From: an uncultured Oceanospirillales bacterium
GTDB taxonomy: Bacteria; Pseudomonadota; Gammaproteobacteria; Pseudomonadales; Litorivicinaceae
DNA: 34,371 bases
Assembly (NCBI GenBank): GCA_913061245.1
Contig: CAJXTO010000002.1
Location: 1-34,371, forward strand
Reading direction: 5' to 3'
The position numbers and the translations under genes were made by a program. Positions 24,841-33,605 of the stretch are shown here, piece by piece (the first letter of the stretch is position 1; each line of letters begins with the position of its first letter). The notes beneath the pieces were generated by a model. That model did no database searches, was not told the DNA's origin, and saw only the letters and a program-made list of their open reading frames with translations.

Positions 24841-25548
24841 CTAGTATTGGCCGTATTGCTGTCCGAGCAAAGTGAGACCAACAATCGCTGCGGTCTCTGC
24901 TCTCAATATTCTGGGGCCAAGTGACATCGGTTTCACCTGCTTTTTTAAAAGGGTGTCGATTTCCGCATCACTAAAGCCACCCTCGGGACCGATCAACAAG
25001 AGTGACTCTTGTGCTGGATTGATTTGGACTGAGACTGTTGCTGGATGGGCGACAATTGATTGTTCGGGGAGTGGGAGCTCATTGAGTTGCGCTGGCTTCT
25101 GAAGGCGAGGAAGCCAGTTATTTTCTGATTGTTCGCATGCATTAACCAAAATTTCTTGCCAATGGCTCCACTTTTTTTCGAGTCGATCCGCTTTAGGTGG
25201 CGAATCCGTGAATTGTGTAATGATCGGCTGAATTGCAGTCACACCGAGTTCGGTTGCTTTCTGTAATGCCCAGTCAAAACGGTCTGATTTAATGAGTGCA
25301 AGGCCGAGTGTCACCGGCAGACGGTGATCTGGGGTCTCTGAAATATTAAGAATTTGGACAGTTGTTTCGCGTTTGCTGATATCTGTGATGATTGCTTGGC
25401 AAACACAGCCATTACCGTCAAAAAGCTCAATCTTTTGTTCTGTCTTCGCGCGTAAAACGCGTGAAAGATAGTGATGATTGCGTTCAGATAAAACCACCTC
25501 GCCTGTCGCGTGACCGAAGGTGTCCGCATACAGACGAGGGGTTCTCAT
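24841..25548 (-). CDS. rsmE: 16S rRNA (uracil-1498-N3)-methyltransferase
   Basis: A 235-residue SPOUT-class methyltransferase acting on U1498 of 16S rRNA in the assembled 30S subunit. The deep trefoil-knot motifs LLIGPEGGFSDAEI and SLGPRILRAETAAI (about residues 183-223) are clear, and the N-terminal PUA-like part has HHYLSRVLRAK. It begins 2 bases after ahcY, so it may be translated by coupling. Confidence 0.95.
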   Translation of the reverse strand: MRTPRLYADTFGHATGEVVLSERNHHYLSRVLRAKTEQKIELFDGNGCVCQAIITDISKRETTVQILNISETPDHRLPVTLGLALIKSDRFDWALQKATELGVTAIQPIITQFTDSPPKADRLEKKWSHWQEILVNACEQSENNWLPRLQKPAQLNELPLPEQSIVAHPATVSVQINPAQESLLLIGPEGGFSDAEIDTLLKKQVKPMSLGPRILRAETAAIVGLTLLGQQYGQY

Positions 25549-25550
25549 GA

Positions 25551-26942
25551 TTAGTACTTGTAAGTTTCAGGCTTGAATGGACCGTCGACTGAAACGCCAA
25601 TGTACTTCGCCTGTTCTTCTGTCAGCTTGGTAATCACACCACCAAAGCCTTCAACCATGCAGCGCGCAACCTCTTCATCAAGCTGCTTTGGCAGCACTTC
25701 AATCTGAATATTGTTGGCCTTTTCTGCTTCAGGAAGTTTTGCAAAGCCACGCTGATACATTTCGATCTGAGCGAGGACTTGGTTTGCAAATGATCCATCC
25801 ATGATACGAGAAGGGTGGCCAGTCGCATTGCCGAGGTTCACGAGGCGACCTTCTGCAAGTAGCAACAAGTAGTCGTCATCTGCATTCGAGCGGAAGACTT
25901 GGTGCACTTGAGGCTTTACTTCTTCCCAGCGCCAGTTCTTGCGCATATAGGCGGTATCGATTTCGTTGTCGAAGTGGCCGATATTACAAACGATTGCTCC
26001 CTTCTTTAGACACTGAAGCATCGCGCTATCGCACACATCGATGTTACCTGTTGTTGTTACAAGTACGTCTGTATCTTCAAGCAGGCGCGTATTGATGTCT
26101 TTTGCTTGACCTGTTTTCACGCCATCTTGATACGGGCTAACAACTTCAAATCCGTCCATACAAGCCTGCATCGCACAGATTGGGTCAGATTCTGTGACGC
26201 GCACGATCATGCCCTCTTGGCGAAGACTTTGTGCAGAGCCCTTGCCCACATCGCCGTAACCAATGACAAGTGCGCGCTTGCCTGACAGAAGCATGTCTGT
26301 ACCGCGTTTGATCGCATCATTCAGCGAATGACGGCAACCGTACTTGTTGTCGTTTTTCGATTTTGTCACCGAATCGTTTACATTGATTGCAGGGATTTTC
26401 AGCTCGCCGTTATTCAACATTTCCACCAAACGATGGACACCTGTTGTTGTTTCTTCAGTCACACCGTTAATGTGAGCGAGCATCTCTGGATACTTCTCGT
26501 GAACCATTGCAGTCAAATCGCCGCCATCGTCGAGAAGCATGTTTGCATCCCAAGGCGCGCCATCTTTCAAAATGGTCTGCTCAACACACCATTCGCCTTC
26601 CTCGTTCGTTTGGCCTTTCCATGCGTAGACAGGAATTCCGGCAGCAACCATTGCAGCGGCAGCTTCATCTTGTGTTGAGAAGATGTTGCACGAGCTCCAG
26701 CGAACGTCCGCGCCAAGCGCTACGAGCGTTTCGATGAGGACAGCTGTTTGCACAGTCATGTGGATACAGCCAATGATTTTTGCGCCTTTCAGTGGCTGCT
26801 CGGCTGCATATTTGTCGCGAAGGCGCATCAATGCTGGCATTTCATTCTCTGCCAGACGAATTTCTTTGCGTCCCCAATCTGCCAAGGACAGATCTTTAAT
26901 TTTGTAATCGCCGTTTAATACGTCGGTTGGTAGTGCGCTCAT
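25551..26942 (-). CDS. ahcY: Adenosylhomocysteinase
   Basis: A 463-residue NAD-dependent enzyme that splits S-adenosylhomocysteine into adenosine and homocysteine, relieving product inhibition of methyltransferases. The NAD-binding motif GYGDVGKGSAQ is near residue 225. INVNDSVTKSKNDNKYG carries the substrate-binding Lys/Asp/Asn region. The last residues KPETYKY are the cofactor-contacting tail of the family. GAGAGG stands 7 bases before the ATG. It follows metK by 18 bases, so the two activated-methyl-cycle enzymes share the putative SahR-type promoter. Confidence 0.97.
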   Translation of the reverse strand: MSALPTDVLNGDYKIKDLSLADWGRKEIRLAENEMPALMRLRDKYAAEQPLKGAKIIGCIHMTVQTAVLIETLVALGADVRWSSCNIFSTQDEAAAAMVAAGIPVYAWKGQTNEEGEWCVEQTILKDGAPWDANMLLDDGGDLTAMVHEKYPEMLAHINGVTEETTTGVHRLVEMLNNGELKIPAINVNDSVTKSKNDNKYGCRHSLNDAIKRGTDMLLSGKRALVIGYGDVGKGSAQSLRQEGMIVRVTESDPICAMQACMDGFEVVSPYQDGVKTGQAKDINTRLLEDTDVLVTTTGNIDVCDSAMLQCLKKGAIVCNIGHFDNEIDTAYMRKNWRWEEVKPQVHQVFRSNADDDYLLLLAEGRLVNLGNATGHPSRIMDGSFANQVLAQIEMYQRGFAKLPEAEKANNIQIEVLPKQLDEEVARCMVEGFGGVITKLTEEQAKYIGVSVDGPFKPETYKY

Positions 26943-26960
26943 GATGTTGCCTCTCTTTGA

Positions 26961-28124
26961 TTACAGCTTCGCGGCTGCGTCAGCTAGTGCTTGCGCGCGA
27001 TCTGTGCGCTCCCAAGTTAGATCCAAGTCATCGCGTCCAAAGTGGCCGTAGGCAGCTGTTGGGCGATAAATCGGGCGATTTAGATCGAGCATGGTTGAGA
27101 TTGCTCTCGGGCGCAAATCAAAGTGCGCGCGAACCAGCTGGTCCAATTGTGCGTTTGTGTAGTTTGATGTACCAAATGTCTCAACCCGAATTGATGTTGG
27201 TTCTGCGACGCCGATTGCGTATGACACTTGGACTTCACAGCGGTCTGCAAGGCCGGCCGCAACCAGGTTTTTCGCAACATAACGCGCAGCATAGGCTGCC
27301 GAACGGTCAACTTTCGATGGGTCTTTTCCAGAGAAGGCACCGCCGCCGTGACGTGCCATGCCGCCGTATGTATCAACAATGATTTTACGACCTGTAAGGC
27401 CTGCGTCACCAACAGGACCGCCGATGACGAATCGGCCGGTGGGGTTGATGTGGTATTTGGTTTGATCAGTGAGCCACGCTTCCGGCAACACAGGTGCAAT
27501 GATGTGTTCTTTCACTTCGCGCTGAAGTTGCTCTAACGATACGTCTTCATCATGCTGTGTTGAGAGAACAACAGCATCAATACCAACGATGGTGTCACCA
27601 TCGTATGCAAATGTGACCTGACTTTTTGCATCAGGACGAAGATATGGGAGGTCGCCATTTTTACGAACTTCAGCTTGGCGACGAACCAAGTTGTGCGAGT
27701 AATGAATTGGAGCAGGCATCAGGCTGTCTGTTTCATTGGTCGCGTAGCCAAACATCAAACCTTGGTCGCCAGCACCTTGCTCATGAAACTCTGTTTCATC
27801 AACGCCTTGTGCGATGTCTTGTGACTGCTTGCCGATACCGTTCAGTACCGCACATGTGTTGCCATCAAAACCCAGTGATGAATGATCATATCCAATATCC
27901 AGGACGACTTGGCGGATGATGTCTTCAATATCCACCCACGTATTGGTGCGTACTTCGCCAGACACGAGGACCAATCCAGTTTTAACCATCGTTTCGATGC
28001 CGGCACGTGTGTGTTTGTCGTCTGTAATCAATGCATCAAGGATCGCATCCGAGATCTGATCAGCCATTTTATCTGGATGGCCTTCAGATACAGATTCTGA
28101 GGTGAAATAGGTCAAATCGGTCAT
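26961..28124 (-). CDS. metK: S-adenosylmethionine synthetase
   Basis: A 387-residue enzyme that makes S-adenosylmethionine from methionine and ATP. SEGHPDKMADQISDAILDA (about residues 13-31), GAGDQGLMFGYATNET (about 120) and GGGAFSGKDPSKVDRSAAY (about 261) are the three family signatures. AGGA lies 8 bases upstream of the ATG. It is first in the long leftward run; the promoter with an embedded palindrome lies 34-61 bases upstream. It is divergent from tkt. Confidence 0.98.
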   Translation of the reverse strand: MTDLTYFTSESVSEGHPDKMADQISDAILDALITDDKHTRAGIETMVKTGLVLVSGEVRTNTWVDIEDIIRQVVLDIGYDHSSLGFDGNTCAVLNGIGKQSQDIAQGVDETEFHEQGAGDQGLMFGYATNETDSLMPAPIHYSHNLVRRQAEVRKNGDLPYLRPDAKSQVTFAYDGDTIVGIDAVVLSTQHDEDVSLEQLQREVKEHIIAPVLPEAWLTDQTKYHINPTGRFVIGGPVGDAGLTGRKIIVDTYGGMARHGGGAFSGKDPSKVDRSAAYAARYVAKNLVAAGLADRCEVQVSYAIGVAEPTSIRVETFGTSNYTNAQLDQLVRAHFDLRPRAISTMLDLNRPIYRPTAAYGHFGRDDLDLTWERTDRAQALADAAAKL

Positions 28125-28157
28125 TGCAAGTGTCCTGAGTCCGTAAAAGCAAACATA

Positions 28158-28185
28158 ATTGTATAAAGATATCTTTATATGTCAA
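28158..28185 (-). promoter_or_regulatory. Strong sigma-70 promoter of metK-ahcY
   Basis: Reading leftward, TTGACA (28185-28180) is a perfect -35 box and TACAAT (28163-28158) a near-perfect -10 box, separated by 16 bases. The start of transcription would be near 28151, giving a leader of about 27 bases. This is too short for a SAM riboswitch, so control is more likely at the operator that fills the spacer. Confidence 0.75.
28162..28179. promoter_or_regulatory. 18-bp palindromic operator in the metK promoter (SahR-like)
   Basis: TATAAAGATATCTTTATA is a perfect 18-bp palindrome. It fills the whole spacer between the -35 and -10 boxes of the metK promoter and includes the first two bases of the -10 box. 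The AAAGATATCTTT core resembles, from memory, operators proposed for SahR, an ArsR-family S-adenosylhomocysteine-responsive repressor of ahcY/metK genes in Proteobacteria. No regulator gene is in the window. The palindrome is certain; the identity of its ligand protein is inferred. Confidence 0.7.
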
Positions 28186-28275
28186 TGTGATGCGGAAATC
28201 CTGTCTTGTGGTTCTCTTCAGGTTTCATAACAATGCGTGTTCTAAATTTTTCTCGGTGATTAGAAAGGACGTCAT

Positions 28276-30255
28276 ATGACTGACCGCAGGACGCTCGCCA
28301 ACGCGATTCGATTTCTAAGTATTGATGCTGTGCAGGCAGCCAATTCAGGGCATCCAGGAGCCCCAATGGGGATGGCTGATATTGCCGAAGTCTTATGGCG
28401 AGGGGTGCTTCGTCATAACCCTGAGAATCCGCAATGGGCCAACCGAGACCGTTTCGTGTTGTCGAATGGACACGGCTCGATGCTGATCTATTCATTGCTT
28501 CATTTAACTGGGTACGACGTCACGATTGATGATTTGAAGTCATTCCGCCAGCTCCATTCTCGAACTCCAGGTCACCCTGAGTATGGCTATACAGCTGGTG
28601 TTGAAACGACGACAGGTCCGTTAGGTCAGGGGCTTGCCAATGCGGTAGGGATGGCGCTCGCCGAGAGAACGTTGGCTGCTCAGTTCAACCGAGACCAGTT
28701 TCCGATTGTTGATCATTACACCTATTGCTTCGCAGGTGATGGCTGCCTAATGGAAGGTGTGAGCCATGAGGCGTGTTCGCTTGCCGGTACTTTGGGCCTT
28801 GGCAAGTTAATCGTTTTCTACGATGACAACGGGATCTCGATCGATGGTGATGTGCGAGGCTGGTTTAGTGATGACACACCGGCGCGTTTTGAATCTTACG
28901 GATGGCAGGTGATTCGGGGTGTTGATGGACATGACGCCACAGAAGTTGAAACAGCTCTAAAAACAGCGCGCCAGGAAACCTCGCGTCCAACGCTGATTTG
29001 TTGCCGGACTGTGATTGGGTTTGGATCACCAAATCTCGCCGGAAGTGAAAAAACGCACGGTGCTCCACTTGGAGATGCTGAGATTCAAGCGACGCGCGAC
29101 GCAATGGGATGGAGCTATGGTCCATTCGAGATTCCTGCCGATATTCAGGCGGCCTGGAATGCAAAAGAGCAGGGTGCTAAAGCACAGGCTGAATGGGATC
29201 AACTATTTGCAGCGTATCAAAAGCAGTATCCAGATTTAGCTTCTGAGTTCGAACGTCGCATCCAGGGGGATCTCCCGCAGAATGCACTTGCCGAATTCGA
29301 TAAGGCGATTACTGAGACGCAATCAGAATCACCGAAGCTGGCCACTCGGAAGGCCTCGCAGAATGCGATTGAAGTGGTGGCGAAGCTCTTCCCAGAAACA
29401 TTGGGCGGCTCTGCCGATTTGGGGCATTCAAACCTAACGGTATGGCCCGAATGTCAGGCAAACAGTCAAGACAACCCGGGTGGAAACTACATGCACTATG
29501 GCGTGCGTGAGTTCGGCATGTGTGCACTCATGAACGGTATTGCTTTACATGGCGGATTCCTTCCGTTTGGCGGAACCTTCCTTATCTTCATGGAGTACGC
29601 TCGTAACGCGGTGCGGATGGCCGCTTTAATGAAGCAGCGTGTGATCTATGTCTTCACTCACGATTCGATTGGTCTCGGTGAAGATGGGCCAACACACCAA
29701 CCGATTGAGCAGCTTGCAAGCTTGCGCTCGACTCCAGGTTTGGAGACTTGGCGTCCATGCGATACCACGGAAACCTTTGTCGCTTGGAAAGAGGCTGTCA
29801 GCTATCAGGGGCCGACCGCACTTGCGCTGTCGCGTCAGGGACTCGCAAACCAGCCGCGTGATGAACAACAAGTCGCAGACATCGCACGTGGTGGTTATGT
29901 GCTGAAAAAAGAGACAACTGCACTTGAGATGATCTTGATTGCTACAGGCTCTGAGGTTGAATTAGCTGTGGCAGCTTCTGAGTCACTTGGTTCTGGGGTT
30001 CGAGTCGTATCGATGCCATCGACGAGTCGATTTGATCAGCAAGACGCAGCCTTCCGGGAGTCGGTGCTTCCTGCAGCCTGTACGAAGCGGTTAGCGATTG
30101 AAGCAGGCCATCCTGATGGATGGTACAAGTATGTCGGATTGAACGGCGATGTCGTTGGGATGCGAACCTTCGGTGAATCTGGACCTGGTGGTGATGTGAT
30201 GAAGCACTTTGGGTTCACGGTCGATCATGTTGTCAGTAAGGCTAAGGCGCTCTAA
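28276..30255 (+). CDS. tkt: Transketolase
   Basis: A 659-residue thiamine-diphosphate enzyme of the pentose phosphate pathway, moving two-carbon units between sugar phosphates. ANSGHPGAPMGMAD (about 22-35), the ThDP motif GDGCLMEGVSHEA with FYDDN (about 155-186), and the pyrimidine-domain stretch THDSIGLGEDGPTHQPIEQLA (about 458-478) are all present, so it is full length. AAAGGA lies 6 bases before the ATG. It is divergent from metK and heads tkt-gap-pgk-fba. Its TAA stop directly abuts the TTG start of gap in the same frame. Confidence 0.97.
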   Translation: MTDRRTLANAIRFLSIDAVQAANSGHPGAPMGMADIAEVLWRGVLRHNPENPQWANRDRFVLSNGHGSMLIYSLLHLTGYDVTIDDLKSFRQLHSRTPGHPEYGYTAGVETTTGPLGQGLANAVGMALAERTLAAQFNRDQFPIVDHYTYCFAGDGCLMEGVSHEACSLAGTLGLGKLIVFYDDNGISIDGDVRGWFSDDTPARFESYGWQVIRGVDGHDATEVETALKTARQETSRPTLICCRTVIGFGSPNLAGSEKTHGAPLGDAEIQATRDAMGWSYGPFEIPADIQAAWNAKEQGAKAQAEWDQLFAAYQKQYPDLASEFERRIQGDLPQNALAEFDKAITETQSESPKLATRKASQNAIEVVAKLFPETLGGSADLGHSNLTVWPECQANSQDNPGGNYMHYGVREFGMCALMNGIALHGGFLPFGGTFLIFMEYARNAVRMAALMKQRVIYVFTHDSIGLGEDGPTHQPIEQLASLRSTPGLETWRPCDTTETFVAWKEAVSYQGPTALALSRQGLANQPRDEQQVADIARGGYVLKKETTALEMILIATGSEVELAVAASESLGSGVRVVSMPSTSRFDQQDAAFRESVLPAACTKRLAIEAGHPDGWYKYVGLNGDVVGMRTFGESGPGGDVMKHFGFTVDHVVSKAKAL

Positions 30256-31272
30256 TTGGCTTGGCGACTCGGAATCAATGGTTATGGTCGAATCGGTCGG
30301 TGCGTTGTTCGAGCACTGGCCGAGCGAGGTCTTTTTGATCGCATCCAGCCGGTCCTGATCAATGACCCGGCGGATGCCGAGAGTCTTATTCACCTGACAC
30401 ATTACGATTCCACTCATGGACGATCGGAGCGTTTGTTCCAAACGGATCCGACTGGTGGTTATTTGCTGAATGGCCGTTCGATCGCGCTGACGCAATCAAT
30501 GACGCCCGGGGCAATCGATTACCATCAGACGCCGGTCGATGTTGTATTAGAAAGTTCGGGCCGATTTGCCAATCGCGAATCAGCAGATGCGCATCTCAGT
30601 GCTGGTGCACCACGGGTCCTCATCGGCGCTCCTGGAGGACCTGATGTCGATCTGACTGTTGTTTTCGGTTTGAATCACCATAGTCTCAACGACTCTCACC
30701 AGGTGATTTCGGCAGCGAGTTGTACGACAAACTGTCTTGCCTTGGGCGTTTCTGGCTTAACGCGATCGGTTGAGATCGAACGCGGCTTTTACACAACAAT
30801 TCATGCAGTGACTAACGACCAAGTGTTGATCGATAGCGCGCACCGAGACCCGCGTCGAGGTCGCTCAGCACACAGCTCAATGATTCCAACAAGTACTAAC
30901 GCGATCAGAGCGCTTGAATGGGTTATGCCTGAATTGTCGGGCCGCATCCAAGGGTTCTCTATGCGCGTTCCTACGCAAAATGTGTCATGCGTGGACCTTA
31001 CAGTGGAATTCAGTCGCGAAGTGACAGAGACCGAGATTATGGATGCCATGCATCAGTGGTCTCAAATCCAGGGTGGGTTATTTGCTGTCAATGAAGAGCC
31101 ATTGGTTTCAATCGATTTTAACCATCATCCAGCATCATCGATTTTTGATGCCACGCAGTTGATGGTCAATGGGCGACTTGTGAAGTTGCTCTTTTGGTAT
31201 GACAACGAATGGGGATACTCCAATCGCGTCATCGATTTATTGCTGCATTGGCAGTCCATTTCTAGGGAGTGA
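30256..31272 (+). CDS. gap: Type I glyceraldehyde-3-phosphate dehydrogenase (or erythrose-4-phosphate dehydrogenase)
   Basis: A 338-residue NAD-binding dehydrogenase. The Rossmann start INGYGRIGR (about 7-15), the active-site SCTTNC (Cys 156), the His in TTIHAVTNDQ and the C-terminal WYDNEWGYSNRV are present. The locus tkt-x-pgk-fba is where Pseudomonas and E. coli carry epd, but YDSTHGR and TNDQVL read more like GAPDH, so the substrate is uncertain. The start must be TTG 30256, directly after the tkt stop: the fold needs the residues before INGYGRIGR, and no ATG exists there. The gene is in the same frame as tkt, separated by a single TAA. Confidence 0.88.
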   Translation: MAWRLGINGYGRIGRCVVRALAERGLFDRIQPVLINDPADAESLIHLTHYDSTHGRSERLFQTDPTGGYLLNGRSIALTQSMTPGAIDYHQTPVDVVLESSGRFANRESADAHLSAGAPRVLIGAPGGPDVDLTVVFGLNHHSLNDSHQVISAASCTTNCLALGVSGLTRSVEIERGFYTTIHAVTNDQVLIDSAHRDPRRGRSAHSSMIPTSTNAIRALEWVMPELSGRIQGFSMRVPTQNVSCVDLTVEFSREVTETEIMDAMHQWSQIQGGLFAVNEEPLVSIDFNHHPASSIFDATQLMVNGRLVKLLFWYDNEWGYSNRVIDLLLHWQSISRE

Positions 31273-31277
31273 ATCAA

Positions 31278-32435
31278 ATGATAAAAACCATGTCTGATTT
31301 GAACGTGCAAGGAAAGCGTGTATTGGTTCGTCAGGACTTAAATGTTCCAGTCAAAGATGGCCAAGTGACATCGACCGCGCGTATTGACGCTGCATTACCA
31401 ACGCTTCAAGCATTGCTTGCGCAAGGCGCAAAAGTCGCTGTGATGAGCCACTTGGGTCGCCCTGAAGAGGGTGCTTGTGAACCAGAATTCAGTTTGGCTC
31501 CTGTTGCGAAAACGTTATCGGATAAATTGGGTAGACATGTCCCGCTTATTGCAGACTGGATCGATGGCTTTGAGCAAACCGATGATTTGGTACTGCTTGA
31601 GAATGTTCGATATCTCAAAGGCGAAAAGAAAGACGATGAAGTGCTTTCCAAGAAGATGGCTTCCTTGTGTGATGTGTATTTAATGGATGCATTCGGGACA
31701 GCTCACCGCGCGCAGGCATCCACGCATGGTGTTGGTCGCTTTGCTCCTGAAGTCGCAGCAGGACCGTTAATGGCAGCTGAGCTCGAGGCTCTTGGGAAAG
31801 CACTCGCAAATCCAGAGCGCCCAGCTGTTGCCATCGTCGGGGGTTCTAAAGTGTCGACCAAGCTTGATGTATTAACAGAGCTTGCAAACCAAGTGGATCA
31901 AATCGTCGTTGGCGGCGGGATTGCCAATACTTTCTTAGCAGCAGCCGGCTTTCCTGTTGGAAAATCACTGATGGAAGCAGATTTGATCGATACGGCTAAA
32001 GCGTTAATGTCCAAAGTGGATATTCCGTTACCTGTCGATGTTGTGGTTGCGACTGAGTTTTCCGCTGATGCGACAGCAACGGTGAAGCGAGTCGAAGACG
32101 TTGCTGATGACGACATGATCCTTGATGTTGGCCCTGACACGCAGGCGTCCTACCAAGGCATGATGGCATCTGCTAAGACCATCTTGTGGAATGGACCAGT
32201 TGGGGTGTTTGAATTCCCTCAGTTTGAAGGTGGAACACGTGCGCTGTCGATGGCTATTGCGGCTAGTGATGGGTTTAGTCTTGCAGGCGGTGGTGATACG
32301 TTGGCAGCGATCGATCAGTTTGGAATCTCTGATCAAATTAGTTATATCTCAACTGGCGGCGGTGCTTTCCTCGAGTTTGTCGAAGGGAAAGAGCTGCCGG
32401 CGGTTCAAATGTTGAAATCCAGAAATGATTCATAA
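31278..32435 (+). CDS. pgk: Phosphoglycerate kinase
   Basis: About 385 residues; it interconverts 1,3-bisphosphoglycerate and 3-phosphoglycerate with ADP/ATP. RVLVRQDLNVPVKDG near the N-terminus, SHLGRP, DAFGTAHRAQAS, GGSKVSTKL, and the C-terminal GGGDTLAAI and STGGGAFLEF motifs are intact. ATG 31278 is preferred because AGGGAG sits 8 bases upstream. A GTG at 31269, overlapping the gap stop, is in frame but would destroy that spacing. fba follows after 9 bases. Confidence 0.96.
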   Translation: MIKTMSDLNVQGKRVLVRQDLNVPVKDGQVTSTARIDAALPTLQALLAQGAKVAVMSHLGRPEEGACEPEFSLAPVAKTLSDKLGRHVPLIADWIDGFEQTDDLVLLENVRYLKGEKKDDEVLSKKMASLCDVYLMDAFGTAHRAQASTHGVGRFAPEVAAGPLMAAELEALGKALANPERPAVAIVGGSKVSTKLDVLTELANQVDQIVVGGGIANTFLAAAGFPVGKSLMEADLIDTAKALMSKVDIPLPVDVVVATEFSADATATVKRVEDVADDDMILDVGPDTQASYQGMMASAKTILWNGPVGVFEFPQFEGGTRALSMAIAASDGFSLAGGGDTLAAIDQFGISDQISYISTGGGAFLEFVEGKELPAVQMLKSRNDS

Positions 32436-32444
32436 GGAGTCTTC

Positions 32445-33509
32445 ATGGCATTAATCAGTTTGCGCCAAATGCTGGACCATGCTGCGGAGCAGGGTTACGG
32501 TGTTCCAGCATTCAATGTGAACAACCTTGAGCAAATGCGCGCAATTATGGAAGCGGCAGATGCAGTCGATGCGCCCGTGATCGTACAAGCCTCTGCAGGT
32601 GCCAGAAAATATGCGGGTAGCCGCTTCCTGAGTCACCTCATTGAAGCAGCCATCGAAGAATTCCCTCATATCCCGGTTTGCATGCATCAGGACCATGGAG
32701 CATCTCCGGATGTCTGTCAGCAATCCATTCAACTGGGCTTTTCTTCGGTCATGATGGATGGCTCGCTAATGCCGGATCAGAAAACGCCTGCAAGTTACGA
32801 CTACAACGTTGAGGTGACTGCTTTAACGACACGGATGGCGCATGCTTGTGGTGTTTCAGTTGAGGGTGAACTCGGTTGTTTGGGCTCACTCGAAACTGGC
32901 CAAGCTGGCGAAGAAGATGGTGTTGGTGCAGAAGGAACCTTATCGCATGACCAGATGCTGACTGATCCTGATGAAGCTGCTGACTTTGTTAAAGCGACTC
33001 AGGTGGATGCGTTGGCGATTGCTATCGGAACATCGCATGGTGCGTACAAGTTCACGCGTCCACCAACCGGAGATATTCTTGCGATCGATCGGATTAAAGC
33101 GATCCACGAACGGATTCCGGATACGCATCTCGTGATGCATGGATCCAGTTCTGTTCCTCAGGACTGGCTTGCGATCATCAATGAGTTTGGCGGTGAAATC
33201 CCGGAGACTTATGGTGTTCCAGTCGAAGAGATTCAGGAAGGCATTAAGTATGGTGTTCGCAAAGTGAATATCGATACGGATTTGCGCTTAGCATCGACGG
33301 GTGCGATTCGTCGCTATCTCGCGAATAATCCAGCTGAATTCGATCCGCGGAAATACTTCAAAGAAGCGACCAAAGCGATGAGCGATATCGTGAAAGCACG
33401 CTATGAAGCATTTGGCTGTGCGGGCCAAGCCTCAAAGATCAAAGTGATCGGTCTTGAAGCGATGGCAAGTCGTTATTCGTCCGGTGAATTGGATCCAAGG
33501 ATCTCCTGA
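32445..33509 (+). CDS. fba: Fructose-bisphosphate aldolase, class II
   Basis: A 354-residue zinc-dependent aldolase of the CbbA/Fba type, cleaving fructose 1,6-bisphosphate to two triose phosphates. CMHQDHG (catalytic Asp and zinc-binding His), VEGELGCLGSLETG, AIGTSHGAYKF, MHGSSSVPQ and VRKVNIDTDLR are present in order. AAGGAG precedes the ATG by 5 bases. It ends the glycolytic group and is followed by a cluster of hairpins. No pyruvate kinase gene lies between pgk and fba, unlike Pseudomonas. Confidence 0.97.
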   Translation: MALISLRQMLDHAAEQGYGVPAFNVNNLEQMRAIMEAADAVDAPVIVQASAGARKYAGSRFLSHLIEAAIEEFPHIPVCMHQDHGASPDVCQQSIQLGFSSVMMDGSLMPDQKTPASYDYNVEVTALTTRMAHACGVSVEGELGCLGSLETGQAGEEDGVGAEGTLSHDQMLTDPDEAADFVKATQVDALAIAIGTSHGAYKFTRPPTGDILAIDRIKAIHERIPDTHLVMHGSSSVPQDWLAIINEFGGEIPETYGVPVEEIQEGIKYGVRKVNIDTDLRLASTGAIRRYLANNPAEFDPRKYFKEATKAMSDIVKARYEAFGCAGQASKIKVIGLEAMASRYSSGELDPRIS

Positions 33510-33517
33510 TCACAGAT

Positions 33518-33571
33518 GGGGAGGCTGAGGGCCTCCTCAGGGACCTAGGATTCCCTGAATCAAAATTTTTT
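33518..33571 (+). terminator. Stacked hairpins and T-run after fba (imperfect terminator)
   Basis: Three inverted repeats overlap. GGGGAGGC (33518-33525) pairs with GCCTCCTC (33531-33538) with one G-T pair. CTGAGG (33525-33530) pairs with CCTCAG (33535-33540). TCAGGGA (33537-33543) pairs with TCCCTGA (33552-33558) around an 8-base loop that itself contains CCTAGG. A run of six T (33566-33571) follows 7 bases later, further than in a standard intrinsic terminator. Termination, pausing or mRNA 3'-end protection are all possible. Confidence 0.55.
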
Positions 33572-33605
33572 ACGAGCTCTATACTCCAATGGTGAGTTCT
33601 TTTGA

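Noticed and set aside
28125..28275. SAM riboswitch upstream of metK
   Set aside because: The predicted leader is only about 27 bases and contains no multi-helix fold. The palindrome lies inside the promoter, not the transcript.
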